A stretch of 20,438 bases of DNA, from positions 1 to 20,438 of the IMG/VR virus record IMGVR_UViG_3300018875_000056, one strand, 5' to 3'. The stretch is from a virus. The notes beneath the pieces are model-generated. The model searched no databases. It was given only the letters and a program-made list of their open reading frames with translations, and was not told the origin of the DNA. A program made the translations under genes and the position numbers. Numbering within the stretch: the first letter of the stretch is position 1; the number at the start of each line of letters is the position of its first letter. Below, in pieces: positions 5,910 to 13,719 of this stretch.

Positions 5910-7906
5910 AGAAGATTGTTCTGGAGCGTCTGACGTTCCGTAATTTTAAGGGATTCCGTGAATTTGTTCTCGACGCCAACGGTGGGAATGTGGATGCCTT
6001 TGGAGACAACGCAACTGGCAAAACAACGCTGTTTGATGGCTTCACTTGGCTTTTGTTCGGAAAGGATAGTGCCAATCGGTCCGAACAGAAGTTTGAAATA
6101 AAGGAGCTGGACAAGGCCGGCAAAGTTGTGCGGCATGGCCTTGAACATGAAGTTGAGGGTGTCCTTCTGGTTAATCAGCGCCGTCGAACGTTCCGGAGAG
6201 TGTTCAGCGAAAAGTGGACACAGAAACGGGGTTCAGCCACATCTGTATTCGACGGCCATACAACCAATTATTTTGTGGACGGGGTTCCAGTTAAGGAAAA
6301 AGAGTACAAGGCGGAAGTGGATGCGTTGATCAGCGAAGATGTTTTCAAGCTTCTCACCAGCCCTTCTTATTTTAACGAGGTGCTGAAGCCGGAAGCCCGC
6401 CGAAAAGTACTGCTGGAGGTCTGCGGCGATATGACGGATGCGGAGATTATCGCCAGCAACAAAGAGCTAACTCCATTGGCTGCTATCTTGGAGGAGCGAA
6501 CGGTTGAAAAGCATAAGCAAACGATTAAATCAACGCTTGCGGAGATCAATAAGGAAATCAAGGAGATCCCTACAAGGATCGACGAGAAATACCGTGACAA
6601 GCCGGATGTATCCGATCTGGACGCAGAGTTGCTACAGGAAGACATCGACACCTTGCGTGGCAGGATAGACGCGAAGACTGCGGAACTGCAGCGCATTCAG
6701 TCTGGCGGTGAGCTGGCCGCCAAGGAAATCCATCTACGGGAGATCAACGCCGAGCTGACGGACATCAAACAACGAGTCCAAGCAGATGGCTTGCAAGCCG
6801 TGAACAAGCAACGGGAGCGGTTGATGCAACTTCGCGGCGAAGCATCTGATCTGCAAGCCAGAATATCTGCAGGGCGACGAGAGATTGAGCAATACAAGCG
6901 GCAAATCGAACGAGCTGAGAGCCAAGCGGAACGGCTGCGTGAGGAATGGCATGCTGCTAACGGGTTGGAGTTCCCCGCCCAAGAACATGAGCACGATGAA
7001 AATTGTCCGACTTGCGGACAAGTCCTCCCAGCTGATCAAGTACAGGCAGCGAAGGACAAGGCACTGGCCGACTTCAATGTTTCCAAATCTCAGCGGCTTG
7101 AACGAATTTCTGCCGAAGGCAAGTCCGCTGCTGATGAGGCCAGAAAGCTCAAGCATTCCATGTTTGATCTGGAAGAGAGCGTGTCAGCATTAGAGGAGAA
7201 ACTTTCGGTGAAGCAAGAGGAAGTATCCGCAGCTGAAGCAAAGCTAGTCGACCTGCAGGCTTCCGTTTCCGATCCGGCCGACGATCCAGAGTACCGGGCC
7301 AAACTAAAAGAGGCTGAGACCGTACGCTCAGAAATAGAGCAGCTTCGTTCCTCTGCTTCCGACGCTATCAGCAAGGTTCAAGCCGAAATCGGATTGCTCA
7401 GGGATCAAGTCATTGAACTCGAATCGGATAAGTTAAAAATTGCAGCAGCAGCCGCGATTGAAAAACGAATCGCCGAATTGACCGAACAGGAGCGCAAACT
7501 GGCTGTCGAATACGAGCGGCTGCAGCATGAGCTCTATTTGACGGAAGAGTTTACGAGGACCAAAGTTTCCGCACTCGAGTCCAAAATCAACAGCAAATTC
7601 AAATACGCCCGGTTCCGGCTGTTTGAGGAACAACTAAATGGCGGCCTGAACGATGTCTGCAAGACGCTTTATAACGGTGTTCCATATGACGGTGGCCTCA
7701 ACAATGCCGCTCAAATCAATGTAGGCCTGGACATTATCAACACCCTCAGCGAACACTATGGTTTCATCGCACCAATCTTCATTGACAACGCTGAATCGGT
7801 TACGCAGCTGATTGATACCGAGGCGCAGCTGATCCGTTTAGTCGTATCCGAGAAGGATAAGAAGCTGCGCGTCGTAACCCACAACAACATGCAGGAGGCG
7901 ATCTAA
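5906..7906 (+). CDS. SbcC/Rad50-like AAA ATPase (phage recombination)
   Basis: This 666-aa protein has the layout of an SMC/Rad50-type ATPase. Walker A GDNATGKT is at residues 33-40. Long coiled-coil arms (about 170-360 and 380-560) flank a zinc-hook motif CPTC at 367-370. A Walker-B-like strand IFIDNAE has Asp627 near the C-terminus. It is shorter than cellular SbcC (about 1000 aa), as is usual for phage members. It starts with TTG, 7 bases after AAGGAGG, overlapping the previous gene. No SbcD-type nuclease gene is adjacent, but RecT and a metallo-beta-lactamase-fold protein follow directly. It probably processes or tethers DNA ends for phage recombination or replication. Confidence 0.88.
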   Translation: MKKIVLERLTFRNFKGFREFVLDANGGNVDAFGDNATGKTTLFDGFTWLLFGKDSANRSEQKFEIKELDKAGKVVRHGLEHEVEGVLLVNQRRRTFRRVFSEKWTQKRGSATSVFDGHTTNYFVDGVPVKEKEYKAEVDALISEDVFKLLTSPSYFNEVLKPEARRKVLLEVCGDMTDAEIIASNKELTPLAAILEERTVEKHKQTIKSTLAEINKEIKEIPTRIDEKYRDKPDVSDLDAELLQEDIDTLRGRIDAKTAELQRIQSGGELAAKEIHLREINAELTDIKQRVQADGLQAVNKQRERLMQLRGEASDLQARISAGRREIEQYKRQIERAESQAERLREEWHAANGLEFPAQEHEHDENCPTCGQVLPADQVQAAKDKALADFNVSKSQRLERISAEGKSAADEARKLKHSMFDLEESVSALEEKLSVKQEEVSAAEAKLVDLQASVSDPADDPEYRAKLKEAETVRSEIEQLRSSASDAISKVQAEIGLLRDQVIELESDKLKIAAAAAIEKRIAELTEQERKLAVEYERLQHELYLTEEFTRTKVSALESKINSKFKYARFRLFEEQLNGGLNDVCKTLYNGVPYDGGLNNAAQINVGLDIINTLSEHYGFIAPIFIDNAESVTQLIDTEAQLIRLVVSEKDKKLRVVTHNNMQEAI

Positions 7907-8971
7907 TTGACTACTAAAAACCAAGCGGCTGTCACCAAGAAAGAGCCAACTCAGTCCGAGCGGTTCATGACCAAGGTTATAGCCGAGTTCGGTTCCAACG
8001 TCGGTGAAGTGGCCCTGACGAACTTTCAAAAGCGACTCGCTCAGAACTACTTTGTCGCCCTGGATTCGGTTCTGAAATCTGCCGAAGAGAAGCGGCTGAA
8101 GAAATCGGAACGATACCGGGACCCACTTCCGGTCACCTGGAACAATGTCAATATGGAGAAGCTTGCCCGGGATGTTGTTGCTTACGCCAGAATCGGGTTT
8201 GATCCCTCACAGCCAAATCATATCAGTCTGGTTCCCTTCAAAAACAACAATACAGGCAAGTACGACATTGGATTCATTGAGGGGTATCGAGGGTTGGAGC
8301 TCAAAGCTGTGAAGTATGGGCTGGATGTTCCGGATCACGTAACCGTTGAGCTTGTTTATTCCAACGATTATTTCAGACCAATTAAGAAGGATGCCAATCA
8401 CCCTCATGAAGGTTACGAGTTTGAAATTAAAAATGCATTTGATCGCGGAAAGATCGTCGGGGGCTTTTACTTCCATTCGTATACCAAGGCCCCGGAAAAG
8501 AACAAATTGGTCATGATGACCATTTCTGAAATTGAGAAGAGGAAGCCGGACCATGCCAGCCCAGAATTCTGGGGCGGAGAGAAAGACAAATGGGAAAACG
8601 GCCAGAAGGTCGGCAAGGAAAAGGTCGAAGGCTGGTACGAGAAAATGTGCTGGAAGACAGTATACCGGGCCGCCCATAGTGATATCACCATTGATAGCCA
8701 AAAGATTGATGATGATTATCTCCGACTGAAGCAAATGGAGAGTGATTTCGCCGAATCTGAGGTCAATGAGGAGATCAGAGCCAATGCCAATAAGAACGTC
8801 ATCGACATTACGCCTCCTACCGCCGCTGATCCCGAACCAGAGCCGGAACAGCCAAAGGAAGCAGTTCGCTCATCAAAGAGCAATGTAGAACCGGCCGGAC
8901 AAGGAGAAATGGATTTTGAAATCCATCCGGATGATATTCCTCCGATCGGTACTGAGGGGCCTGATTTCTGA
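7907..8971 (+). CDS. recT: RecT-family single-strand annealing protein
   Basis: This 354-aa protein matches the RecT family over about residues 15-290, including ARDVVAYARIGFDPSQPNH, VPFKNNNTGKYDIGFIEGYRG and the C-terminal WYEKMCWKTVYRAA followed by an acidic helical part. RecT anneals complementary single strands and works with an exonuclease in phage recombination. The C-terminal tail (about 290-354) is Pro/Glu-rich and disordered in appearance. The TTG start directly abuts the stop codon of the SbcC-like gene, with AGGAGG 8 bases upstream. The next gene overlaps its stop codon by one base. Confidence 0.93.
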   Translation: MTTKNQAAVTKKEPTQSERFMTKVIAEFGSNVGEVALTNFQKRLAQNYFVALDSVLKSAEEKRLKKSERYRDPLPVTWNNVNMEKLARDVVAYARIGFDPSQPNHISLVPFKNNNTGKYDIGFIEGYRGLELKAVKYGLDVPDHVTVELVYSNDYFRPIKKDANHPHEGYEFEIKNAFDRGKIVGGFYFHSYTKAPEKNKLVMMTISEIEKRKPDHASPEFWGGEKDKWENGQKVGKEKVEGWYEKMCWKTVYRAAHSDITIDSQKIDDDYLRLKQMESDFAESEVNEEIRANANKNVIDITPPTAADPEPEPEQPKEAVRSSKSNVEPAGQGEMDFEIHPDDIPPIGTEGPDF

Positions 8972-9678
8972 TGATCGACATTCAATGCCTCGGCTCCAGC
9001 AGCGCGGGTAATGCCTACCGGATCTCGGACGGGCATACCGCTCTCCTGCTGGAGGCCGGCTTTCCTTTCAAATCCCTGCAGCGAGCGTTGAAGTTTCGTA
9101 TGACTGAGATTGCCGGCTGCCTTATCACCCATGAACACATGGACCATAGTAAGGCCGCTAAGGACATCATGCAGGCCGGAGTGGACGTTTATACCAGCCA
9201 GGGAACAGCGGATGCCAGAGGGCTCTCCGGGCATCGTCTGAAGGTCATCAAGGCATTGGAGCCGTTTCATGTTGGCACCTGGTCGATTCTCCCCTTTGAC
9301 ATACAGCACGACGTCGAGGAGCCACTAGGGTTCCTGCTGGCCAATACAGCCGGGGACAAGCTAGTCTTCCTGACGGACACCTATTATTGCAGACATCGCT
9401 TCCGGGATCTAACCCACATCATGGTGGAATGCAATTATTCGATGGACATCGTAAGGGAACGGGTGGCGTCCGGCCACCTGCATCCAGGACAAATGAAACG
9501 ACTGCTGAAGTCGCACTTTGGCCTGGAACATGTAAAAGATTTCTTGAAAGCCAATGATACCCGAAAAGTCCAAGAGATTTGGCTGTTGCACTTATCGGAC
9601 GGTAATAGCGATGAGGAACGTTTCAAACGAGAGATTCAGGAAGTGACCGGAAAGATGGTCCGGGTGGCCGGACGATGA
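8971..9678 (+). CDS. Metallo-beta-lactamase-fold hydrolase (YycJ/WalJ-like)
   Basis: This 235-aa protein carries the metal-binding motif THEHMDH with His54, His56, Asp58 and His59, then His113 and Asp136 (FLTDTYY) as likely further ligands, and HLH at 169-171. The start CLGSSSAGNAYRI is typical of the YycJ/WalJ group, whose members act on nucleic acids as exonucleases or repair factors. The ATG overlaps the recT stop codon (TGATG). Phages often carry such an enzyme beside recT; here no YqaJ or lambda-type exonuclease is present, so it may supply the 5' exonuclease activity. That pairing is inference. Confidence 0.88.
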   Translation: MIDIQCLGSSSAGNAYRISDGHTALLLEAGFPFKSLQRALKFRMTEIAGCLITHEHMDHSKAAKDIMQAGVDVYTSQGTADARGLSGHRLKVIKALEPFHVGTWSILPFDIQHDVEEPLGFLLANTAGDKLVFLTDTYYCRHRFRDLTHIMVECNYSMDIVRERVASGHLHPGQMKRLLKSHFGLEHVKDFLKANDTRKVQEIWLLHLSDGNSDEERFKREIQEVTGKMVRVAGR

Positions 9679-9863
9679 TCGACGGCAAACCTCTAATGCG
9701 CAGCATGATGGGTGATCGGATCTGGAGCTTAATGCAATCAGATCCGGAAGAGTTTAAGCGGGAGACCCGCGTGTATTTCGCTCGAGGCTATCCCGGGTGG
9801 ACTGTAGTGAAAGTTAAATACCCGATCGTATACCTTCGGGACGACAGGGGGCGTCAAGGTTGA
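9675..9863 (+). CDS. Hypothetical protein, 62 aa
   Basis: The ATG overlaps the previous stop by 4 bases (ATGA). The product is a compact basic protein with the segment RETRVYFARGYPGWTVVKVK and ends with charged residues. It overlaps the start of the next reading frame by 4 bases (TTGA). No family recognised. Confidence 0.65.
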   Translation: MIDGKPLMRSMMGDRIWSLMQSDPEEFKRETRVYFARGYPGWTVVKVKYPIVYLRDDRGRQG

Positions 9864-10062
9864 GTGAGCCTGTGCAGTTAGATCTCTTCGGAGATTATGA
9901 GGAAACGCCTGAACAGCCAGCATTAAACGGAATGTATACGAACGGGCGACTGGGAAGTTTGTCTCCTTCGTCTGCGGGCGCCGGTACTTTGAGATAACGT
10001 ACGGCCAATGCTTGGGTGACAAAGAATGGAAAGAGAGAATCAAGAAGGAGCGTGCGATATGA
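9860..10062 (+). pseudogene. Small phage protein gene with apparent -1 frameshift
   Basis: The frame from TTG at 9860 begins MSEPVQLDLFGDYEETPEQP and would stop at 9997 after a poor-looking tail (RLGSLSPSSAGAG). In the -1 frame, from about 9928, the sequence reads VYERATGKFVSFVCGRRYFE and on through ITYGQCLGDKEWKERIKKER to a TGA at 10060-10062. This second part looks like real protein and its stop overlaps the next ATG by 4 bases, as in the rest of the operon, yet it has no start codon of its own. The two parts probably belong to one 67-aa protein. The frame change falls near ATTAAAC (9922-9928). This could be a true mutation, a sequencing error or frameshifting. Confidence 0.6.
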
Positions 10063-10349
10063 ACCAAATGAATGAAATGACAAAAGAGGAGCTTCAGCAG
10101 CGTACGAAGGAGATCGTAGATTTTCTTACTGAAAAGAACGAGGAGGCGAAGAAGGCGGGGATTGAGCAGCACGGCCATTTCTATACTTCTGTTGCCTTTA
10201 CACTCGGCTCTTTGATCGGATTTGACTTTAATCCTAAAGGGTACGGACCAATGCTAGGAACTATGCTTGATTCCCTTACGGATGGACTTCAGAATGCGGC
10301 AACTAATAAGGGTGTTAAAGGAACATTCATCAAAGTCGTACGAGATTAG
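10059..10349 (+). CDS. Hypothetical protein, 96 aa
   Basis: I chose the ATG at 10059 because AAGGAG lies 8 bases before it and it overlaps the upstream stop by 4 bases; an in-frame ATG at 10026 has no good binding site. The product starts with a charged helix (MTKEELQQRTKEIVDFLTEK) and continues with a more hydrophobic, glycine-containing part (FTLGSLIGFDFNPKGYGPM). No membrane helix is convincing. Function unknown. Confidence 0.65.
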   Translation: MNQMNEMTKEELQQRTKEIVDFLTEKNEEAKKAGIEQHGHFYTSVAFTLGSLIGFDFNPKGYGPMLGTMLDSLTDGLQNAATNKGVKGTFIKVVRD

Positions 10350-10368
10350 CAAGTGAGGGGATGAGCAA

Positions 10369-11370
10369 ATGCCCGAAGGCAGTTACCCTTTTCCGATGTA
10401 CTCCGGATTACTTGAGCCAAGACACTACAAAAACATAGGCAACGCGATATGGCTGTTCCTCTGGTGCATCAGCTCAACCACTACTGAGGAGGAGAAGGAG
10501 GGGACTGTCTGGGGATTTGTTCTTCGCGGGAAGCCTATGAAACTGTCTGAGATATCGGGACATTTCGGAGTTAATGAAAAGACAGTTAGTCGCTGGTTGG
10601 ACACCTTAGAGCAACACGATTACATACGAATAACCAGAGCTCCACGCGGACTGATCTTAGCAGTTAAAAATTCAAAGAAATACACGGACAGAAATGTCCG
10701 ATCAGTCGAAAGTGATCGGACAAAAGTGTCTTATCACCTAGGCGGTGAAGAGACAAAAATGTCCGATCATGGGAATAGTGACAAGACAAATTTGTCTGAT
10801 CATAGCACTTGTGATCAGACAGAAATGTCCGATCATCTGCCTAGTGATCAGACAAAAGTGTCCGATCATAACGAAATTTCACGGAGTGATCGGACAGAAA
10901 TGTCTGATCTAAAAGATATTACTACTACTACTCCTATTACTACTACTGACAGGGAGTGGTTTGAGGATGAGTCTGGGTTAACATCTCGGGCTGACGGAAT
11001 GATCGCCATTTTAAACGCTTATTGCAAATTGCATGGCAAACTTGATTTTCACGTAAAACCACGTGAACGTGAAGCCATGGGTCGGATGGTCGCCGGGGGG
11101 ATGCCGGTACCCTTTACCATCTCAACTATGGAGAGCCTGCTTCAGGCCAAGCGTATCCGTGAGGGCAGTGAATTCAAGTACCCGACGAGCTTTTTATACT
11201 ACGTGGATGGAATCAACGAGGCATGGCGCAACTCCCAAACTACCAGTCCGCCGATGGCTGGAGTCGCCCAGGGAACGCCAGAGCAACCGAAACGAATGAG
11301 CAAGCAGCAGCAGGCTCTTGAGGATTTAAGAAGACGAGCAAGGGAGGAACGACAGCGTGAACAGAGCTGA
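10369..11370 (+). CDS. Phage replication initiator (winged-helix, O/DnaD-like)
   Basis: This 333-aa protein has an N-terminal winged-helix region (about residues 60-105, PMKLSEISGHFGVNEKTVSR and LDTLEQHDYIRITRAPRG). A middle part (about 105-185) is encoded by seven DNA repeats and is rich in Ser, Asp and Thr. The C-terminal domain (about 205-290) resembles those of phage replisome organisers, followed by a basic tail (QQQALEDLRRRAREERQR). The layout matches lambda O and similar initiators that bind an origin within their own gene. The next gene encodes a helicase loader and then DnaB, which supports this role. GAGGGG lies 9 bases before the ATG. The 3' end overlaps the next gene by 14 bases. 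Confidence 0.82.
   Translation: MPEGSYPFPMYSGLLEPRHYKNIGNAIWLFLWCISSTTTEEEKEGTVWGFVLRGKPMKLSEISGHFGVNEKTVSRWLDTLEQHDYIRITRAPRGLILAVKNSKKYTDRNVRSVESDRTKVSYHLGGEETKMSDHGNSDKTNLSDHSTCDQTEMSDHLPSDQTKVSDHNEISRSDRTEMSDLKDITTTTPITTTDREWFEDESGLTSRADGMIAILNAYCKLHGKLDFHVKPREREAMGRMVAGGMPVPFTISTMESLLQAKRIREGSEFKYPTSFLYYVDGINEAWRNSQTTSPPMAGVAQGTPEQPKRMSKQQQALEDLRRRAREERQREQS
10681..10910. repeat. Seven palindromic iterons, probable phage replication origin
   Basis: Seven 24-base units follow the pattern TGATCRGACA, four A/G-rich bases, TGTCYGATCA. They start at 10681, 10713, 10746, 10779, 10812, 10845 and 10887. Four successive intervals are exactly 33 bases. The first unit lies in a different reading frame from the others, so the DNA rather than the protein appears to be conserved. 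The array lies inside the initiator gene, as in lambda-type origins. Confidence 0.8.
10911..10950. other. AT-rich ACT-repeat tract beside iterons, possible DNA unwinding element
   Basis: Right after the last iteron the sequence is A/T-rich and then a run of ACT/TTACT repeats, coding for Thr-rich residues. Its position beside the iterons suits an origin unwinding element. This is inference from layout. Confidence 0.4.
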
Positions 11371-11692
11371 GGTAATCGACCTTTTCATCGAAATCAAGCA
11401 AGAGTATCCATATTTTAACGACAGCGACGACGAGGTCGACCGCCACTACAAATATCTCAAGGATTTTCCATTTGAAGCAGCTTTGCGTAATGTCGAGCAG
11501 CACATCAAGACAAGTAAACGGCCGCCCGGTATCTCAGAAATCAGAGGAAGCCTCGGCGAACAGATCGAGCGTGACCGCATGAAATCCTACACTCAAGAGT
11601 ATTTTGCCGAGCGTGCTCGGGCTAAACAAGAAGCGTGCCCACCGCCGCCAGGCTGGAAGGAGTCTATCTATGCAAAACTCGGACGTGCTTAA
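11357..11692 (+). CDS. G39P-like replicative helicase loader
   Basis: This 111-aa protein resembles SPP1 G39P-type helicase loader/inhibitors: an N-terminal helix with IDLFIEIKQEYPYF, a central LKDFPFEAALRNVEQHI, and TSKRPPGISEIRG. The C-terminal third is charged and Pro-rich (ACPPPPGW), like the disordered helicase-binding tail of G39P. Such proteins deliver the DnaB-type helicase to the initiator-bound origin. It lies between the initiator and dnaB, the same order as in SPP1-like replication modules. The GTG start follows GGGAGG and overlaps the initiator gene; the 3' end overlaps dnaB by 23 bases. Confidence 0.75.
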   Translation: MNRAEVIDLFIEIKQEYPYFNDSDDEVDRHYKYLKDFPFEAALRNVEQHIKTSKRPPGISEIRGSLGEQIERDRMKSYTQEYFAERARAKQEACPPPPGWKESIYAKLGRA

Positions 11693-13094
11693 CATGATCA
11701 TGCCAGAAATGCCGCATGACTTGGCTGCTGAGTGCTCAGTGATCGGGGCTATCTTGGTGAAGCCAGATGTTTACGAGCACGCCGAAGCCCTAGATCCTAA
11801 AGCATTTTATCGCAAAGAGCATCAGATCATCTTCGGACGGATGGCAGAACTTGCAGAGGAAGCCGAGCCAATTGATATTGTGACACTGGCTTCCCGGCTG
11901 CAGAACAATGGCGAGCTGGAGGACATTGGAGGCGTTAGTTATCTCTCGAAATTGGCTCATGCTGTGCCGACAGCGGCGAACATCGAAAGCTATGTTGCTT
12001 CCGTTGAGGAGAAGTATTTGCTGCGAGAGCTTATTCGAACGGCTCAGTCCCAGATCGCCGCGGCAACGGCTGGGGGAAGCATCCAAACCATTGCCGCGGA
12101 GATGCAGACGGCCGCAGCCAAGCTAACGGATCGGGCAGCTCCCAAACAGGATTTCAAGCGTGTCAGAGATGTTTTGATCGATGTCATTGAGTCGACCGAG
12201 AACAAGGCCGAAGTGTATAAAACCGGGAAGGTTACCGGAATCGCGACAGGATACACGGACCTCGATGCCATCCTTGGGGGCCTGCAGAATAGCGACTTGA
12301 TCATCGTGGCAGCCCGGCCGTCGGTCGGGAAAACAGCTTTCGCCCTGAATATCGCTCAGAATGTGGCCACTCGTGTCCAGGAGCCAGTTGCTATTTTCAG
12401 TCTGGAAATGTCCGCTGAGCAGTTAGTCACTCGGATGGTCAGTGCTGAGGGCATACTCGAGGCGAGCAAGCTCCGGATCGGGGATATGGGGTCCGAGGAT
12501 TGGACCAAGATGGCGGATGCCGCAGGCGTCCTCGGGGGTACGAATATTTTGATCGACGACTCGGCTGGAATCACGGTTCATGATATTCAATCGAAATGCA
12601 GGCGCCTTAAGAAGCAGGAAGGTCTTGGCCTGATCGTGATCGATTACTTGCAGTTGATCTCAAGCCGTAGCAAGGGGCGTGGACCAGAGAACCGACAGCA
12701 AGAGGTATCAGAGATCTCCCGGACATTAAAGCAGCTGGCTAAAGAGTTAGATGTTCCGATCATCGCGCTTTCCCAGCTCAGCCGCGGTGTGGAACAGCGG
12801 CAGGACAAGCGTCCGATGATGAGCGACCTTCGGGAATCCGGATCGATTGAACAGGATGCGGATATCGTGGCTTTCCTATATCGGGACGATTACTACAACC
12901 AGGAGAGCGAGAAACGGAACATTATCGAGATAATCATTGCAAAGCAGCGTAATGGCCCGGTCGGTACAGTCGAGCTGGTCTTCCTGAAGCAGTTTAATAA
13001 ATTCGTCAATTACGACCGGGTTCATATGGATCCTGGTCCGCAGCCGCCGCGTCAGCACAAGGTGGTCAATATGGAGAAGCGCCAATACGCGTAA
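11670..13094 (+). CDS. dnaB: Replicative DNA helicase DnaB
   Basis: This 474-aa protein is a full-length DnaB-family helicase. The N-terminal domain (about residues 12-115) includes LAAECSVIGAIL. The RecA-like motor domain has Walker A PSVGKT (about 216-221), Walker B LIVIDYLQL, then ALSQLSRGVEQR and the DLRESGSIEQDAD motif. Length is close to cellular DnaB (about 455-470 aa). I chose the ATG at 11670, 7 bases after GAAGGAG, instead of an in-frame ATG at 11604. It overlaps the loader gene, suggesting coupled production of helicase and loader for phage replication. Confidence 0.96.
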   Translation: MQNSDVLNMIMPEMPHDLAAECSVIGAILVKPDVYEHAEALDPKAFYRKEHQIIFGRMAELAEEAEPIDIVTLASRLQNNGELEDIGGVSYLSKLAHAVPTAANIESYVASVEEKYLLRELIRTAQSQIAAATAGGSIQTIAAEMQTAAAKLTDRAAPKQDFKRVRDVLIDVIESTENKAEVYKTGKVTGIATGYTDLDAILGGLQNSDLIIVAARPSVGKTAFALNIAQNVATRVQEPVAIFSLEMSAEQLVTRMVSAEGILEASKLRIGDMGSEDWTKMADAAGVLGGTNILIDDSAGITVHDIQSKCRRLKKQEGLGLIVIDYLQLISSRSKGRGPENRQQEVSEISRTLKQLAKELDVPIIALSQLSRGVEQRQDKRPMMSDLRESGSIEQDADIVAFLYRDDYYNQESEKRNIIEIIIAKQRNGPVGTVELVFLKQFNKFVNYDRVHMDPGPQPPRQHKVVNMEKRQYA

Positions 13095-13115
13095 GCCAAA
13101 GGAGGCTAATGGGAG

Positions 13116-13274
13116 ATGAAGAACGGAAAGCGGCCGACGAGACGGCAAAGGATTGAAATCAAAGACCGGGGACTCAACCCCGAAAACTGGCTCGTAGAGC
13201 GAGATACACCTGCAGCTATGGTCCTGATTCATCGGTACACTGGTAGCTCGCGGACGATCCGGCGGGGTGCGTGA
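13116..13274 (+). CDS. Small phage protein, 52 aa (DUF6906-like)
   Basis: The product begins MKNGKRPTRRQ and contains GLNPENWLVERD and VLIHRYTG. These features match a family of very short proteins common in Firmicute phages; I recall it as DUF6906, from memory. Its role is unknown. The start follows GGAGG at a distance of about 12 bases, with a nearer GGGAG. Its stop overlaps the next ATG (TGATG). Confidence 0.75.
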   Translation: MKNGKRPTRRQRIEIKDRGLNPENWLVERDTPAAMVLIHRYTGSSRTIRRGA

Positions 13275-13456
13275 TGCGCAGGTGGAGTCACTGGCACGTT
13301 TATGAGTACATGAGGCAACGGTACATCCATACCGGCCTGATGCCGGATCAGCAGGAACTGCTCGCCGAATTTGCTGACATGGAGCCGGCACTTATCGATG
13401 AAGGTGTGAAGGAATTCAAGCTGGCCATGTCGATCGGGGGGCGATTACATGCATAG
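13274..13456 (+). CDS. Hypothetical protein, 60 aa
   Basis: The ATG overlaps the preceding stop codon by one base; a GTG one codon upstream is an alternative. The product MRRWSHWHVYEYMRQRYIHT is followed by an acidic helical part (QQELLAEFADMEPALIDEG). It recalls short phage proteins found near DnaB and RuvC genes, but I cannot name the family. It overlaps the next gene by 8 bases. Confidence 0.65.
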   Translation: MRRWSHWHVYEYMRQRYIHTGLMPDQQELLAEFADMEPALIDEGVKEFKLAMSIGGRLHA

Positions 13457-13625
13457 TGAGGCCTCTATTGATCCGTTCTTTCAAGAGATACCATGGGAAA
13501 TCATATACGATCACGACGGAAAGCAAATAGGAGAGGTTTTCGTGCTTCGTGGCTGGTTGAAGTCCAAGAGAAAAAGGAGGACTAAGAAACGTGGAAGTAC
13601 GAGACGAAATCAAAAGAGTTATTGA
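13449..13625 (+). CDS. Small basic-tailed hypothetical protein, 58 aa
   Basis: The ATG lies within the end of the preceding gene, 6-7 bases after a weak GGGGG site. The first half (SIDPFFQEIPWEIIYDHDG and GEVFVLRGWLK) looks like a small beta-hairpin domain. The second half is very basic (KSKRKRRTKKRGSTRRNQK), which could bind nucleic acid. It overlaps the next gene by 35 bases; the basic tail lies partly in that overlap, so the true C-terminus is plausible but less certain. Confidence 0.5.
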   Translation: MHSEASIDPFFQEIPWEIIYDHDGKQIGEVFVLRGWLKSKRKRRTKKRGSTRRNQKSY

Positions 13626-13719
13626 CGATCTTGAAACGAAAGCTGAGGTCGTAGATAACGAGGCAGCTGCTGCAGCCTATCGGTATGCCGCCGAAGAGTT
13701 GAAGAAGGTGGGGATATGA
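13591..13719 (+). CDS. Hypothetical protein, 42 aa
   Basis: A GTG start follows AAGGAGG at about 11 bases. The product is helical, acidic and Ala-rich (RDEIKRVIDDLETKAEVV and NEAAAAAYRYAAEELKK). Its stop codon overlaps the ATG of the RuvC-like gene by 4 bases (ATGA), the same arrangement as elsewhere in the operon, which supports translation. Function unknown. Confidence 0.55.
   Translation: MEVRDEIKRVIDDLETKAEVVDNEAAAAAYRYAAEELKKVGI

Noticed and set aside
10681-10910. CRISPR array
   Set aside because: Units are palindromic, lie in a coding frame and have only about 9-base spacers, which suits origin iterons rather than CRISPR.
11604-11669. N-terminal extension of DnaB
   Set aside because: The 22 extra residues overlap the loader gene in another frame and do not resemble DnaB; GAAGGAG fits the ATG at 11670.
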